DNA of 60,627 nucleotides, taken from assembly GCF_014270035.1 (NCBI RefSeq), contig NZ_JACNEP010000019.1, positions 1 to 60,627 on the forward strand. Direction: 5' to 3'. The translations under genes were made by a program, and so were the position numbers. Within the stretch, counting starts at the first letter, position 1. Each line of letters starts with the position of its first letter. Shown piece by piece: positions 1 to 9,038 of the stretch. The stretch comes from Neptunicella marina. Lineage in GTDB: Bacteria; Pseudomonadota; Gammaproteobacteria; Enterobacterales; Alteromonadaceae. The notes under the pieces were generated by a model. That model worked only from the letters and a program-made list of their open reading frames with translations, had not been told where the DNA came from and did not search any database.

Positions 1-109
1 TCGCATCTTAATTTTGAAAATGCAGGTTGCTAAACAGGTGGAGTCCATATACGTCGTGTTCGGCCATTCGAAAGCCAGTTGGATTTTGTCTAAAAGTCAG
101 AGGCGCAGA

Positions 110-135
110 AAAAAGCCAAGCGCTAGCTTGGCTTT
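110..135 (-). terminator. Rho-independent terminator of the Mrr-like gene
   Basis: A 10-bp inverted repeat (AAAGCCAAGC ... GCTTGGCTTT) around a GCTA loop. Read on the minus strand it is followed by a run of T (the A run at 109-114 on the plus strand). It lies about 90 bases beyond the stop of the minus-strand nuclease gene. The rest of 1-222 contains no gene I can support. Confidence 0.65.
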
Positions 136-222
136 AGTAATAAATTTCAGTAGTAAAACTTCTGTATGCAATTTGTGCAGAGCATAATTGAAAGTATATC
201 TAATGAGTTTGAACGCAGTATT

Positions 223-1356
223 TTAAGATGTTGTTGAACTATAATTGTTTTCTAGAGACTCAACTAAAGCCTGATTATAATCGTCCAAATATTCCATAAG
301 CTTTGATCTATCTATTAATCTAACAGATGAAGCCGACGCTAGTTCTTTTGCGGAACGAGAAAAATAGGAGTTAGTTATTACCATTGCGTCGTCACAGTTG
401 TAAAAAGTTTTGGCAGAAAGTGCTTGTTGAACTGCTGAATTTCCGACAGTTCCACTATAATTTTTAGCTTGAATTACTATTTTTTTACCAAATTTTTCAA
501 CGAACAGATCAGCACCTTGATCACCAGTTTTCTTTGTTTCTTTTACGTCGTAACCAAGTCTTTGAAAAAGTAAAACCAAAAATTCCTCAAAAGAAAATCC
601 ATCCATTGCATCTATAGAGTATATGCTCACAAAATTTTCAGGATCAAAATTAGATAGTTTAAAATCAAGTCTATCTATTAGGATCTCCTTATAAATCCTT
701 TCACATTTGGAAAGGAAACCTGTAATCATCCCATTTTCAAGTAAACTTACATCTCTATTTGAACTAGCATTTTCATTAAATGATAGACCTATACCAACGG
801 ATTTTGACTCCCATATAAAGTACAAAAATAAGCATAAATTATTTCTGAAATCCGTCCCCGATTCATCTATCCAAGATCTAAGAGAACTATCTAAATCGTT
901 TTTGATATGCCTTTTTATTTCTCTTCTAAAACCAGAATAAGTAGACGCAAAGACGGTAGTCGACAGCAACTTATACAATAAGTCGGGTCTTTCTCTTAGT
1001 TCAACAAATCCTTTCCGAACCAAAACTTGTTGGAACAACTCTGCAGAACTGTACTCGTTATTATTACTATTAATTGTGCTTGCCTCATGACTATCGCCAA
1101 GCAGTAAATATGCATAGTTTAAAAAATAAGGATTAAGTAATTCATTATATTTAGTCAGTACTCTATCCAATAAATTATTTAAATTTTCTTGTTCTTTCTT
1201 TTTCCCAAATAAATCTTTGACAAACCCTTTTGATACATAATGGAAATCTGGGTAAAAACTAGGGTTTAGGGGAACCATATGAGATTCTTGAATTTCACAT
1301 TTATTGCAACTAGTTGAAAATGTTGTTGTATTACAGTTATTACAAAGGTAAATCAT
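223..1356 (-). CDS. Mrr-like restriction endonuclease domain protein with N-terminal zinc ribbon
   Basis: A 377-residue protein. Residues 1-20 hold two CxxC pairs (C5/C8 and C17/C20), a small zinc ribbon. Residues about 250-358 match the Mrr catalytic fold of the PD-(D/E)xK superfamily: FEEFL near 256, then GDQGADL with D283, then the core QAK (Q296, K298). The middle (50-245) is not recognised. Family knowledge: Mrr-type domains cut DNA, often modified DNA, and occur in stand-alone defence proteins. The start has a GGGAG six bases upstream. The gene is visibly more AT-rich than bcp-gcvR next door, has its own terminator and no methyltransferase partner, so recent acquisition and a defence role are inferred. 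It could also be a non-restriction nuclease. Confidence 0.8.
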   Translation of the reverse strand: MIYLCNNCNTTTFSTSCNKCEIQESHMVPLNPSFYPDFHYVSKGFVKDLFGKKKEQENLNNLLDRVLTKYNELLNPYFLNYAYLLLGDSHEASTINSNNNEYSSAELFQQVLVRKGFVELRERPDLLYKLLSTTVFASTYSGFRREIKRHIKNDLDSSLRSWIDESGTDFRNNLCLFLYFIWESKSVGIGLSFNENASSNRDVSLLENGMITGFLSKCERIYKEILIDRLDFKLSNFDPENFVSIYSIDAMDGFSFEEFLVLLFQRLGYDVKETKKTGDQGADLFVEKFGKKIVIQAKNYSGTVGNSAVQQALSAKTFYNCDDAMVITNSYFSRSAKELASASSVRLIDRSKLMEYLDDYNQALVESLENNYSSTTS

Positions 1357-1618
1357 TTTTTACTCCCTCAAATGTTATTTTCGTATTCCTTTAACAAACT
1401 ATATGTTCCATAAAAGTTAATTTTGCCAGTTGTTTTTTCGAAATAGAAATAATTTGACCGAAATATAAATCGAGTTTCCGTGTCAGGCTTTGCCTGACTT
1501 AACTGCGACGTCGACTTTTAGGTAAACAAATTTGGCTGTTGAGTGGCAGAACAGGATGTTTCTAAATACTTGTAACGGCTGAATCGCAGGAATGCCAAAC
1601 TGCGTTTGGCTAAAAAAA
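1357..1618. other. Non-coding spacer with two small hairpins
   Basis: No gene is visible here. It carries the upstream region of the Mrr-like gene (AT-rich, up to about 1470) and two perfect 7-bp hairpins: GTCAGGC/GCCTGAC at 1482-1498 and GCCAAAC/GTTTGGC at 1594-1610. The second is followed by seven A, so on the plus strand it is not a terminator. I see no integrase target or integron attC core in it. Confidence 0.5.
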
Positions 1619-1647
1619 CAAAAGGCCGCTTTATTAGCGGCCTTTTG
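1619..1647 (-). terminator. Strong terminator after bcp
   Basis: A perfect 10-bp stem AAAAGGCCGC/GCGGCCTTTT with a 7-base loop, just past the bcp stop. T runs on both strands mean it can work in both directions. Confidence 0.85.
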
Positions 1648-1663
1648 AAATGGTGGAGGGCAA

Positions 1664-2128
1664 TCAGCCCTTCAAATACTCCAATACCACTTCATGGTGA
1701 TCTTTGGTTTTGAATTTATCAAATACCTTCTCCACCACACCGTTTTCATCAATTAAAAAGCTAATACGGTGGATACCGTCAAACTCACGACCCATAAACT
1801 TTTTAGGGCCCCATACGCCAAATTTATCGGCAACGGCGTGGTCTTCATCCGATAACAAGGTGAAGTTTAAATTGTCGCGTTCAATAAATTTAGGCAGGCG
1901 TTTTACCGGATCGGGGCTAATACCGAGTACCACAACATTGGCTGCATCCAGTTCCGCTTTGGTATCACGTAATCCCTGGGCTTGTACTGTGCAACCGGGC
2001 GTCATGGCTTTGGGGTAAAAATATACCAGCACTTTTTTACCTTTAAACTGGCTCAGGGAACAGGGCTCGCCGTTTTGGTCGGGAATCGAAAATTCCGGGG
2101 CTGTTGACCCTTCGGCTAAATAATTCAT
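1664..2128 (-). CDS. bcp: Thioredoxin-dependent peroxiredoxin Bcp (PrxQ type)
   Basis: A 154-residue cytoplasmic peroxiredoxin that reduces hydroperoxides with thiol donors. It matches E. coli Bcp along its length, including the peroxidatic site MTPGCT (C46) and the motif GVWG near 107. The usual second (resolving) cysteine of this family, five residues further on, is Q51 here; the only other cysteine is C23. The enzyme therefore looks like a 1-Cys variant needing an external thiol or another resolving route. It lies 25 bases after gcvR in the same direction, so gcvR-bcp is probably one transcript, as in E. coli. Confidence 0.95.
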   Translation of the reverse strand: MNYLAEGSTAPEFSIPDQNGEPCSLSQFKGKKVLVYFYPKAMTPGCTVQAQGLRDTKAELDAANVVVLGISPDPVKRLPKFIERDNLNFTLLSDEDHAVADKFGVWGPKKFMGREFDGIHRISFLIDENGVVEKVFDKFKTKDHHEVVLEYLKG

Positions 2129-2153
2129 AAATCTCCTTAAAATGTTCAGGCTA

Positions 2154-2678
2154 TTAATGCAAGGTAATGGTACCGATTAGTTCTAATTCATCAAGATAAG
2201 CGCTGAACCACTTTACTATGGCTTCGGCATCTGCTGTATCTGGCAAACTGATCACCATTTTGACTTTGAGCATTTTGGCCTGGGTACTTTTTTCAGTGAA
2301 GGTATGCTGACGAAACGCAGAAACGGCAATATTGTGAGATACAAAAAAATTGGTCACCTTATGGATAATGCCGATGGCGTCTAACCCGACAAACTCAACA
2401 TTTGCCAAACGCGTCAGATCCTGTCGGTGATGTTCGCGGGTGCGTTTCATAATGGATAATAAATCGAACTTCTGGCATACCGCCGGTAAATTCAGTTCTG
2501 CACGGGTGATGGCTGCGTGCTCACCTTCTATTATCATCGTCAGGCATAAATCGTGTCCATAAATGGCCTGGCGGCTATCAAGAATATTACAACCGGATTC
2601 GCTCATTGTATTGGACAGGGCACTTAATATTCCCACCTGATCCGTACCCAGTATTGTTACAATAAGCTGTTGTTTCAT
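2154..2678 (-). CDS. gcvR: Glycine cleavage system regulator GcvR
   Basis: A 174-residue cytoplasmic protein made of two ACT domains: roughly 4-75 (motif GTDQVGIL near the start) and 92-172 (GLDAIGIIHKV). In enterobacteria GcvR binds glycine and restrains the activator GcvA at the gcvTHP promoter. The length fits the family and the gene sits in the typical place, divergent from dapA and followed by bcp. The minus-strand leader shows AGGAAAAATCAAG before the ATG, giving a usable ribosome binding site. No gcv structural gene is in the window, so its target cannot be confirmed here. Confidence 0.93.
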   Translation of the reverse strand: MKQQLIVTILGTDQVGILSALSNTMSESGCNILDSRQAIYGHDLCLTMIIEGEHAAITRAELNLPAVCQKFDLLSIMKRTREHHRQDLTRLANVEFVGLDAIGIIHKVTNFFVSHNIAVSAFRQHTFTEKSTQAKMLKVKMVISLPDTADAEAIVKWFSAYLDELELIGTITLH

Positions 2679-2808
2679 CTTGATTTTTCCTTTTTAAAAA
2701 ACAACTAACTTTAACATAGATTTTTTTATTTTGCTTTTTATCACTGCATTGCTTGTTTTTAAGCGGGGCGGCCTTTAAGATTGGCCGCTTATTAAGCTTG
2801 GAGCCCAC

Positions 2809-3693
2809 ATGTTTAAAGGTAGTATAGTCGCACTCGTTACCCCAATGACGGCCGATCAGCAAATTGATTACCCCGCGCTGAAAGCCCTTGTCGAATTCCA
2901 TGTTAATGCCGGTACTGACGGCATCGTATCGGTGGGAACCACCGGTGAATCAGCCACGCTTCCGGTTGATGAGCATATTGAAGTTATCCGAAAGACAGTT
3001 GAATATGCGGCAGGGCGTATACCCGTTATCGCTGGTAGTGGTGCCAACTCTACGGCAGAGGCGATTGAGTTAAGTCAGGAAATGGCCACGCTGGGAGTAG
3101 ATGGTTTTTTAAGTGTGGTGCCTTATTACAACAAACCACAGCAACGTGGTTTAGTGGCGCACTTTGAAACCATCGCCGACTGTACCGATTTACCGGTTTT
3201 ACTGTATAACGTGCCTGGCCGGACCGTACTGGATATGTTGCCACAAACGGTTGCTGAGCTGGCCAAACATCCCAAAATTGTCGGTATTAAAGATGCGACT
3301 GGCGATATGCAGCGTTTAAAAGACACGCAAGCCTTGGTTGATGATGAGTTTATTTTATTAAGTGGTGACGATGATACCTCACTGGAATTTATCCAGTTGG
3401 GTGGCCATGGTACCATTTCCGTTACCGCGAATTTAGTGCCGGCAGAGATTGCTCAAATGGTAAAACTGGCTCGCAACGGTCAGTTTGCTGAAGCACAAGC
3501 TATCAATAATAAAATTGCGCAATTACATAAGCTGCTGTTTATTGAACCCAATCCTGTGATGCCAAAGTGGGCATTACAACGTATGGGTTTGATTCAGTCA
3601 GATATTGTGCGATTACCGTTAGTGACTGCGGAACTTGCGAATAAAAAACTCATCGAACAGGTCATGCTCGATGTGGGAATAATAACAAATTAG
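2809..3693 (+). CDS. dapA: 4-hydroxy-tetrahydrodipicolinate synthase
   Basis: A 294-residue cytoplasmic aldolase that condenses pyruvate with aspartate semialdehyde, the first committed step to diaminopimelate and lysine. The Schiff-base lysine is K161 (GIKDATGD), and the proton-relay residues T44, Y107 and Y133 and the substrate-binding R138 are all at the positions known from E. coli. A TTGGAG precedes the ATG. The leader contains a hairpin (GCGGCC 2768-2773 with GGCCGC 2783-2788) with no T run, of unknown role. The gene heads a dapA-bamC-purC operon. Confidence 0.98.
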   Translation: MFKGSIVALVTPMTADQQIDYPALKALVEFHVNAGTDGIVSVGTTGESATLPVDEHIEVIRKTVEYAAGRIPVIAGSGANSTAEAIELSQEMATLGVDGFLSVVPYYNKPQQRGLVAHFETIADCTDLPVLLYNVPGRTVLDMLPQTVAELAKHPKIVGIKDATGDMQRLKDTQALVDDEFILLSGDDDTSLEFIQLGGHGTISVTANLVPAEIAQMVKLARNGQFAEAQAINNKIAQLHKLLFIEPNPVMPKWALQRMGLIQSDIVRLPLVTAELANKKLIEQVMLDVGIITN

Positions 3694-3703
3694 AGGAAAT
3701 TGC

Positions 3704-4804
3704 ATGACCAGAAATGTATTACTGGTTTCGTTACTGGCTGGTTTAGCCGCTTGTAACAGCATTGAAGAACGACAAATTGCCAATGGCAGCTACGATTATC
3801 TCAAACGTGAGCATTTGTCGGCGCCCAAGTTACCTGAAGGGGTGGATACCCCGGAATATACTAATGATTTTGCTATCCCTAACGGCGAAAAACAGCAACA
3901 GATTTTGCTGGGTAAAAAGCTAAAAGTGGTTGCGCCGCATGTGGTAATGCCTATGGTAACAGGCTCACATATTGAAGAAGGCTCTAAAGAAGCGACGGTT
4001 TGGTTTGATCAAATTACGGATGATAAACCGCTGGATAACGATATTTGGGATAACCTGATTGGTTTTCTGGAAAAAAATAATATCGGTGTATTGTCGTTTG
4101 ATAAAGACAAACAAGTGTTACTGACAGACTGGTTTGTATATAACGATGAAAGTAACAGTTCCTGGCTAGACTGGGATAAAGGCGTGACCGAAGTCGCCGC
4201 TCGTTTTGAATTTACCCTGACGAAAAAAAGTCATGGACGTAGTGCCGCGTTGCATGTTGAGTTAAAAGAATACAAAGAAAGTCGTAACGGTGAAGTGGTC
4301 GCCGGACTGGCTGATGCCAATGCTCGTGCTAACGAGGTGAATATCCTTAACCGTGTGATTGCCAATTACCGCGACCAGCGTGTACTGACAGAAGTAAAAC
4401 GTATTCAGGAAATTCGCGAAGGGCTGCAAAGTGAAATTGGTTTTAATGCCAAGGGGCAACCGGCTTATATCGTGGATGCCAACTATACTGTGACCTGGCC
4501 ACGTTTGTTACTGGTATTCCGTAAACTGGGTTTTGATGTAAAAGATTTAGATCAAACCGCCGGCCTTATCTTTGTTGAATACAAAGGTGTCGACGAAAGC
4601 TGGTGGGATAGTTTATGGGGCAGTGGTGCCAATGAACTGGATCTGAAAAAAGACGATTACCGTGTGCAGTTGGAACAAATTGACGGCAATAAAACGGCGA
4701 TCACCTTCATGAATGAAGATAACGAGCCTTTTGCTGCTGAAAAAGTGAAAGATTTGTATGACGTCTTCTCAGACGTTATGTCGCAGAAAAACTTAGATAT
4801 TTAA
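3704..4804 (+). CDS. bamC: Outer membrane assembly lipoprotein BamC
   Basis: A 366-residue lipoprotein with a short signal peptide and lipobox LAAC (C17 becomes the lipidated residue). BamC is an accessory part of the BAM complex that folds beta-barrel proteins into the outer membrane. The unstructured segment after the lipid anchor, which in E. coli contacts BamD, is followed by two helix-grip-like domains (about 95-215 and 235-365). It is only 10 bases after dapA, the same gene order as E. coli dapA-nlpB(bamC). Sequence similarity in this family is low, so the call rests on lipobox, length and synteny as well as motifs. Confidence 0.93.
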   Translation: MTRNVLLVSLLAGLAACNSIEERQIANGSYDYLKREHLSAPKLPEGVDTPEYTNDFAIPNGEKQQQILLGKKLKVVAPHVVMPMVTGSHIEEGSKEATVWFDQITDDKPLDNDIWDNLIGFLEKNNIGVLSFDKDKQVLLTDWFVYNDESNSSWLDWDKGVTEVAARFEFTLTKKSHGRSAALHVELKEYKESRNGEVVAGLADANARANEVNILNRVIANYRDQRVLTEVKRIQEIREGLQSEIGFNAKGQPAYIVDANYTVTWPRLLLVFRKLGFDVKDLDQTAGLIFVEYKGVDESWWDSLWGSGANELDLKKDDYRVQLEQIDGNKTAITFMNEDNEPFAAEKVKDLYDVFSDVMSQKNLDI

Positions 4805-4835
4805 CATTTATTACTAACGGGTGAGATTTCAAATA

Positions 4836-5549
4836 ATGGAAAAGCGCGCAGAACTTTATCGTGGTAAAGCAAAAACGGTCTACACAACTGATGATCCGAA
4901 TTTGCTTATTCTGCAGTTTCGTAACGATACCTCTGCCTTTGATGGTGAGCGAATTGACCAGTTGGCGCGTAAGGGCATGGTTAATAACAAGTTTAATCAT
5001 TTCATTATGAACAAGCTGGAAGCAGCGGGTATCCCGACTCAGGTTGAAGCGCTGCTGTCTGACGAAGAATCCCTGGTGAAAAAACTGGATATGATCCCGG
5101 TGGAATGTGTTGTGCGTAACCGTGCGGCAGGCTCTCTGGTTCGCCGTTTAGGTGTTGAAGAAGGTAAGGTGTTTGATAAACCGACTTTCGAGTTTTTCTT
5201 AAAAAATGACGCATTGCATGATCCTATGGTTAATGAATACCATATCGAGGCATTTGGCTGGGCGACTGCCGAGCAAATTGCAGGCATGAAACAGCTCACC
5301 TTTAAAGTTAATGAGGTGCTAAAAGCCTTGTTTGATGATGCGGGTTTAGTGCTGGTTGATTTTAAACTGGAATTTGGTCTGGATGCCGACGGCAATATCG
5401 TTTTAGGTGATGAATTCTCACCAGACGGTTGCCGTTTATGGGACAAGGAAACCAACGAAAAAATGGATAAAGATCGTTTCCGCCAGGGGTTAGGTGGTGT
5501 GGTTGAAGCCTACGAAGCCGTAGCTAATCGTTTGGGTGTGCCACTTTAG
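4836..5549 (+). CDS. purC: SAICAR synthetase
   Basis: A 237-residue cytoplasmic enzyme of purine synthesis that joins CAIR and aspartate with ATP to give SAICAR. It aligns end to end with E. coli PurC ([10 protein letters not shown] at the nucleotide site, [12 protein letters not shown], and [13 protein letters not shown]). An upstream in-frame GTG at 4821 would add five residues; the ATG at 4836 gives the family N terminus and is preferred. It follows bamC by 31 bases and ends the operon. Confidence 0.98.
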   Translation: MEKRAELYRGKAKTVYTTDDPNLLILQFRNDTSAFDGERIDQLARKGMVNNKFNHFIMNKLEAAGIPTQVEALLSDEESLVKKLDMIPVECVVRNRAAGSLVRRLGVEEGKVFDKPTFEFFLKNDALHDPMVNEYHIEAFGWATAEQIAGMKQLTFKVNEVLKALFDDAGLVLVDFKLEFGLDADGNIVLGDEFSPDGCRLWDKETNEKMDKDRFRQGLGGVVEAYEAVANRLGVPL

Positions 5550-5573
5550 TATCCAAAATAAAACCAATTAAAT

Positions 5574-5595
5574 GCTGCAGAATTTTTTCTGCAGC
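5574..5595 (+). terminator. Hairpin after purC (weak terminator)
   Basis: A perfect 9-bp stem GCTGCAGAA/TTCTGCAGC with a TTTT loop 24 bases past purC. The following bases are not T-rich, so it may slow or end transcription weakly, or protect the 3' end. Confidence 0.45.
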
Positions 5596-5635
5596 GTTAC
5601 ATTGATAGGAAATAACTATAAATTAATGGAATAAT

Positions 5636-7870
5636 ATGCGCTTTAGATTTATCAAGGCTGTTATTATAAGCACATTTTTAATCAGTACCCTTCAGACAAA
5701 CGCAACCCCCATCTCACAACATCATCTACCACGACTCGCTCAGGCTCCGGTCATTGACGGATCTCTTGATGAAACCATCTGGCAACAGGCTGCCAAAATT
5801 ACCCTGGATTATGAAAATGATCCGGGCGAAGGCATAGCCGCACCAGTTAAAACCAATGCTTATGTGTATGAAGATGGCCAGTATTTATATATTGCGTTTG
5901 AAGCATTTGATCCTAATCCTGACGATATTCGCGCCAGTTACCGTAAACGTGACGACTTAAATGCTGACGATAACGTGGGCGTGATTATCGATACCTTTAA
6001 TGATAAACGTAACGGATTTTCCTTTTTTGCTAACCCCATGGGGGCGCAGGCAGATAAAACGGTTGAAGATAATGCCGGATTAAATGAAGACGACTCGTGG
6101 GACGCTATCTGGGATAGTGCAGGGCAGGTTAATACCAAAGGATATGTGGTTGAAATGGCGATCCCATTTCGAGCGCTGCGCTTCGCCCATGTTACTGAAC
6201 CCAGCCTGTGGAATATTGGTTTTTATCGCAATTATCCGCGTGCCGAGTGGACCGCATTGTCTAATGTTGCATTTGATCGCAACATCAATTGTACATTATG
6301 TCAGTTTGACGGTTTTAAAGGCTTTGCCGATGTTCAGCCGGGTAATAATTTACAATTGACGCCCACCTTAACGTTGGGCAGAACTGATTTAAAGGACGTT
6401 GAGCCACAACCACACTGGCAAAACGGCGATAACCAATCGGATGTGGGGCTGGATGTCCGCTGGGGCATAACTAAAAATGCGGTGGTAAATGCCACCATCA
6501 ATCCTGATTTCTCTCAGGTCGAGGCCGACTCAGCGCAGCTTGATGTGAATAATACCTTTTCGCTGTTTTACGATGAGAAACGCCCCTTTTTCTTAGATGG
6601 CGCCGATTATTTTTCGACATCCAATTTTAATTTGGTACATACCCGAAATATCGCAGACCCTGATTATGGCGCCAAAATAACCGGTAAAACCGGGGTGCAT
6701 AGTTATGGCCTGATGGTGGCTGACGATAACAGCACCAGTTTTTTACTGCCCGGTCGTTTGGGAGATGAACTGGCTGTGCTGGATATCGACAGTAAAGTGG
6801 CGATTGCACGCTATAAAATGGATGTAGGTGAACAAAACAATGTCGGCGTATTACTGACCAATCGCAACGGTGACGGCTATCGTAACCAATTAGCCTCCGT
6901 TGACGGCAGTTACTGGTTTGATGGCAACAATCAGGTGCAGTATCAGGTGGCACGTAGCGATTCAAAAAACCCTCTTCAGTTGCAGCAGGATTTTGGTTTG
7001 GAAGATACACAAACCGGCAATGCTTATTTTGTGCAAATGACCCATGAAAACCGTGACTTTGATGCTTATGTGAACTTTAAGCGTGTGGACAAAGGCTTCC
7101 GTGCCGATTTAGGTTTTATCTCCCAAGCCAACTATGAGCGAGGAGAAGTAGGGGGCAGTCGTACCTGGTATTTAGATAGTGATAACTGGTTTAGTCTGGC
7201 CAACGCAGGTGGTAACTATGATAAAACCCGTGATTTGGACGGCAATCTGCTAGAAGAGGAATGGGAAGTGTACGCCAGTGCCGAAGGTAAAATGCAGTAT
7301 TACGGTGATGTAAACCTGTTGCACCGTAAGCGTTTATTCAATGGCCAGTATTTTGATGAAGACCAGCTATCTGTCTGGAACGAATTTACCCCAGTTGGGG
7401 GACTACTAGTGGCTGCATTTATTCAACCAGGTAAAGTGGTGGATGTGGAAAATAGCCGTTTGTCTGACAGTCTTAATCTGGAAGCCTATGTGCAATGGCA
7501 AATCAATAAACATTTTAATTTTGATACCTTCCATATCTATAACCAGCTTGAACACGATGGCGAGCAGGTTTTAACCGCCAATTTAACTCAGGTAAAGTTA
7601 ACCTGGCAGTTTAATATGCGCAGCCGCCTGAGTTTAATTACTCAGTACACACGTATTGACCGTAATCTGACTAACTATGAACAACCAGACTGGTTTGATG
7701 CTGAAGAACGCTATTTGTCGTCACAGCTGCTGTATTCCTATGAAATTAATCCTCAGACATTAGTGTATCTGGGATATTCAGATAACAGCTTGCAGGATTA
7801 TGCCACCCGCCATTTGCTTAAAACCGACCGAACTTTATTTGCTAAATTCAGCTATGCATGGCAGCTTTAA
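5636..7870 (+). CDS. CBM9-like / DUF5916 outer-membrane protein
   Basis: A 744-residue exported protein with a signal peptide of about 24 residues. Residues about 30-200 resemble carbohydrate-binding family 9 domains (PVIDGSLDETIWQQA, then the DNVGVIIDTFNDKRNGF strand pattern). The remainder is the DUF5916 region: alternating beta strands and aromatic residues ending in FSYAWQL, which suggests a C-terminal beta barrel in the outer membrane. The function of this family is not established; sugar or polymer binding is an inference from the N-terminal domain. It is monocistronic or loosely linked to the ThuA-like gene 117 bases downstream. Confidence 0.8.
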   Translation: MRFRFIKAVIISTFLISTLQTNATPISQHHLPRLAQAPVIDGSLDETIWQQAAKITLDYENDPGEGIAAPVKTNAYVYEDGQYLYIAFEAFDPNPDDIRASYRKRDDLNADDNVGVIIDTFNDKRNGFSFFANPMGAQADKTVEDNAGLNEDDSWDAIWDSAGQVNTKGYVVEMAIPFRALRFAHVTEPSLWNIGFYRNYPRAEWTALSNVAFDRNINCTLCQFDGFKGFADVQPGNNLQLTPTLTLGRTDLKDVEPQPHWQNGDNQSDVGLDVRWGITKNAVVNATINPDFSQVEADSAQLDVNNTFSLFYDEKRPFFLDGADYFSTSNFNLVHTRNIADPDYGAKITGKTGVHSYGLMVADDNSTSFLLPGRLGDELAVLDIDSKVAIARYKMDVGEQNNVGVLLTNRNGDGYRNQLASVDGSYWFDGNNQVQYQVARSDSKNPLQLQQDFGLEDTQTGNAYFVQMTHENRDFDAYVNFKRVDKGFRADLGFISQANYERGEVGGSRTWYLDSDNWFSLANAGGNYDKTRDLDGNLLEEEWEVYASAEGKMQYYGDVNLLHRKRLFNGQYFDEDQLSVWNEFTPVGGLLVAAFIQPGKVVDVENSRLSDSLNLEAYVQWQINKHFNFDTFHIYNQLEHDGEQVLTANLTQVKLTWQFNMRSRLSLITQYTRIDRNLTNYEQPDWFDAEERYLSSQLLYSYEINPQTLVYLGYSDNSLQDYATRHLLKTDRTLFAKFSYAWQL

Positions 7871-7987
7871 CTCGCGAGCAGTGCAGCAAGTTTGTGATAG
7901 TTTACGCGGAAAATTTACCAGATAAGTTTTTCGTGTAAGCGCAAGCTTGAGCGGATAAATGTTAATAACAGGTTAAGGAAAGCGCGC

Positions 7988-8746
7988 ATGAAACGCACCA
8001 TTCTATTTGTATTCACCACTTTATGTTTAGTGGCTAATGTGGCGGCCAGTCAGTTTAAAGTGATGGTTTTCAGTAAAACCGATGGCTGGCACCATAAGTC
8101 AATTAATGCGGGTGTGACTGCCATCGAAAAACTGTCTAAACGTCATTTCTTTGATATGGACTGGGAAGAAGACGCCAGCCGTATTAATGATAAAAATCTT
8201 GAACAGTATGATGCGGTAATTTTCCTCAATACCACAGGCAATATTTTAAATGATGAACAACAGGCCGCCTTTGAGCGCTTCATAAAAGGGGGCAAGGGGT
8301 TTATTGGTATTCATAGTGCGTCTGATACCGAATACGACTGGCCCTGGTATACCAAAATGGTAGGACGCACATTTGTGATCCATCCTACTAATCAAACTGC
8401 ACGGGTCAGTGTACTGGACCGTAAATTCCCCGGCACTGAAACACTACCAGACAGTTTTTTGTGGACAGACGAATGGTATCAGTTTGGCCCGGAATTAAGT
8501 AAAGATCTGCATTACATTTTAAGTGTTGACGAAAAAACCTATGAGCCCAAAGCAGACTGGGGCCGCGTAAAAGGTGAGGGTATGGGCGAGTTTCATCCTA
8601 TCAGCTGGTACCAGTTTTATGATGGTGGTCGTTCGTTTTATACTAATTTAGGTCATATGCGTGAAGGCTGGCAGGATGCATTATTTATGAAACATCTCTA
8701 TGGCGGTATTTACTGGGCCGCAACCGGAAAAGGCATGCTTAAATAA
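7988..8746 (+). CDS. ThuA-like domain protein, exported
   Basis: A 252-residue protein with a signal peptide (about 1-21, ending VAAS) followed by one ThuA-like domain, a class I glutamine-amidotransferase-like fold. Family marks include FSKTDGWHHKSI near the N terminus, FIGIHSASDTEYDWPWY in the middle and TNLGHMREGW near the end. ThuA proteins were first linked to trehalose use, but their activity is unclear; in marine bacteria they often accompany sugar-use genes. The export signal places it in the periplasm. It precedes a strong terminator. Confidence 0.82.
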   Translation: MKRTILFVFTTLCLVANVAASQFKVMVFSKTDGWHHKSINAGVTAIEKLSKRHFFDMDWEEDASRINDKNLEQYDAVIFLNTTGNILNDEQQAAFERFIKGGKGFIGIHSASDTEYDWPWYTKMVGRTFVIHPTNQTARVSVLDRKFPGTETLPDSFLWTDEWYQFGPELSKDLHYILSVDEKTYEPKADWGRVKGEGMGEFHPISWYQFYDGGRSFYTNLGHMREGWQDALFMKHLYGGIYWAATGKGMLK

Positions 8747-8764
8747 TGTGTTTTAAACAGGTAT

Positions 8765-8788
8765 AAAGGGGCAATTTGCCCCTTTTTT
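8765..8788 (+). terminator. Terminator after the ThuA-like gene
   Basis: AAAGGGGCAA/TTGCCCCTTT stem with overlapping T run. It closes the unit in front of the oxoacid dehydrogenase operon. Confidence 0.85.
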
Positions 8789-8811
8789 GTTTTAGGTGGT
8801 CTGTTAACCTT

Positions 8812-8871
8812 TTGCTCACATTGATAAGTATCCTTTTATAATCCTTTAGAAAGTTAGGTTAAATATCCTAA
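8812..8871 (+). promoter_or_regulatory. Possible promoter and palindrome upstream of the bkd-type operon
   Basis: A perfect TATAAT at 8837-8842 has a TTGCTC 19 bases upstream, which is a long spacing. An imperfect palindrome TTAGG-8-CCTAA (8854-8871) lies where transcription would begin, a common place for a repressor site. The 250-base leader to the first gene contains nothing else I can name. This is pattern reading only. Confidence 0.25.
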
Positions 8872-9038
8872 TTTTTCATTCATTTTAAACTCTGTATTTT
8901 ATTTGCGATCCTTTCCACTTTCGTAAAAAGCAATAATTTGATTGTGGCTTAAGCATATGATGTTGGCCTTATCCATCACATTGCTTTGTACCCTACACTT
9001 ACAATCAATCAAGGTAATGAACCGATGAAAGGTCAATT

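Noticed and set aside
2-184. Plus-strand frame open from the window edge
   Set aside because: It crosses the terminator hairpin at 110-135 and shows no coding pattern; it could be a partial gene end but I cannot support it.
1482-1610. Paired hairpins considered as an integron attC or attachment site
   Set aside because: No attC core sites, no direct repeat flanking the nuclease gene and no integrase nearby.
2587-2901. Minus-strand frame of 104 codons across the gcvR-dapA spacer
   Set aside because: It overlaps both confirmed genes and has no domain or ribosome binding site.
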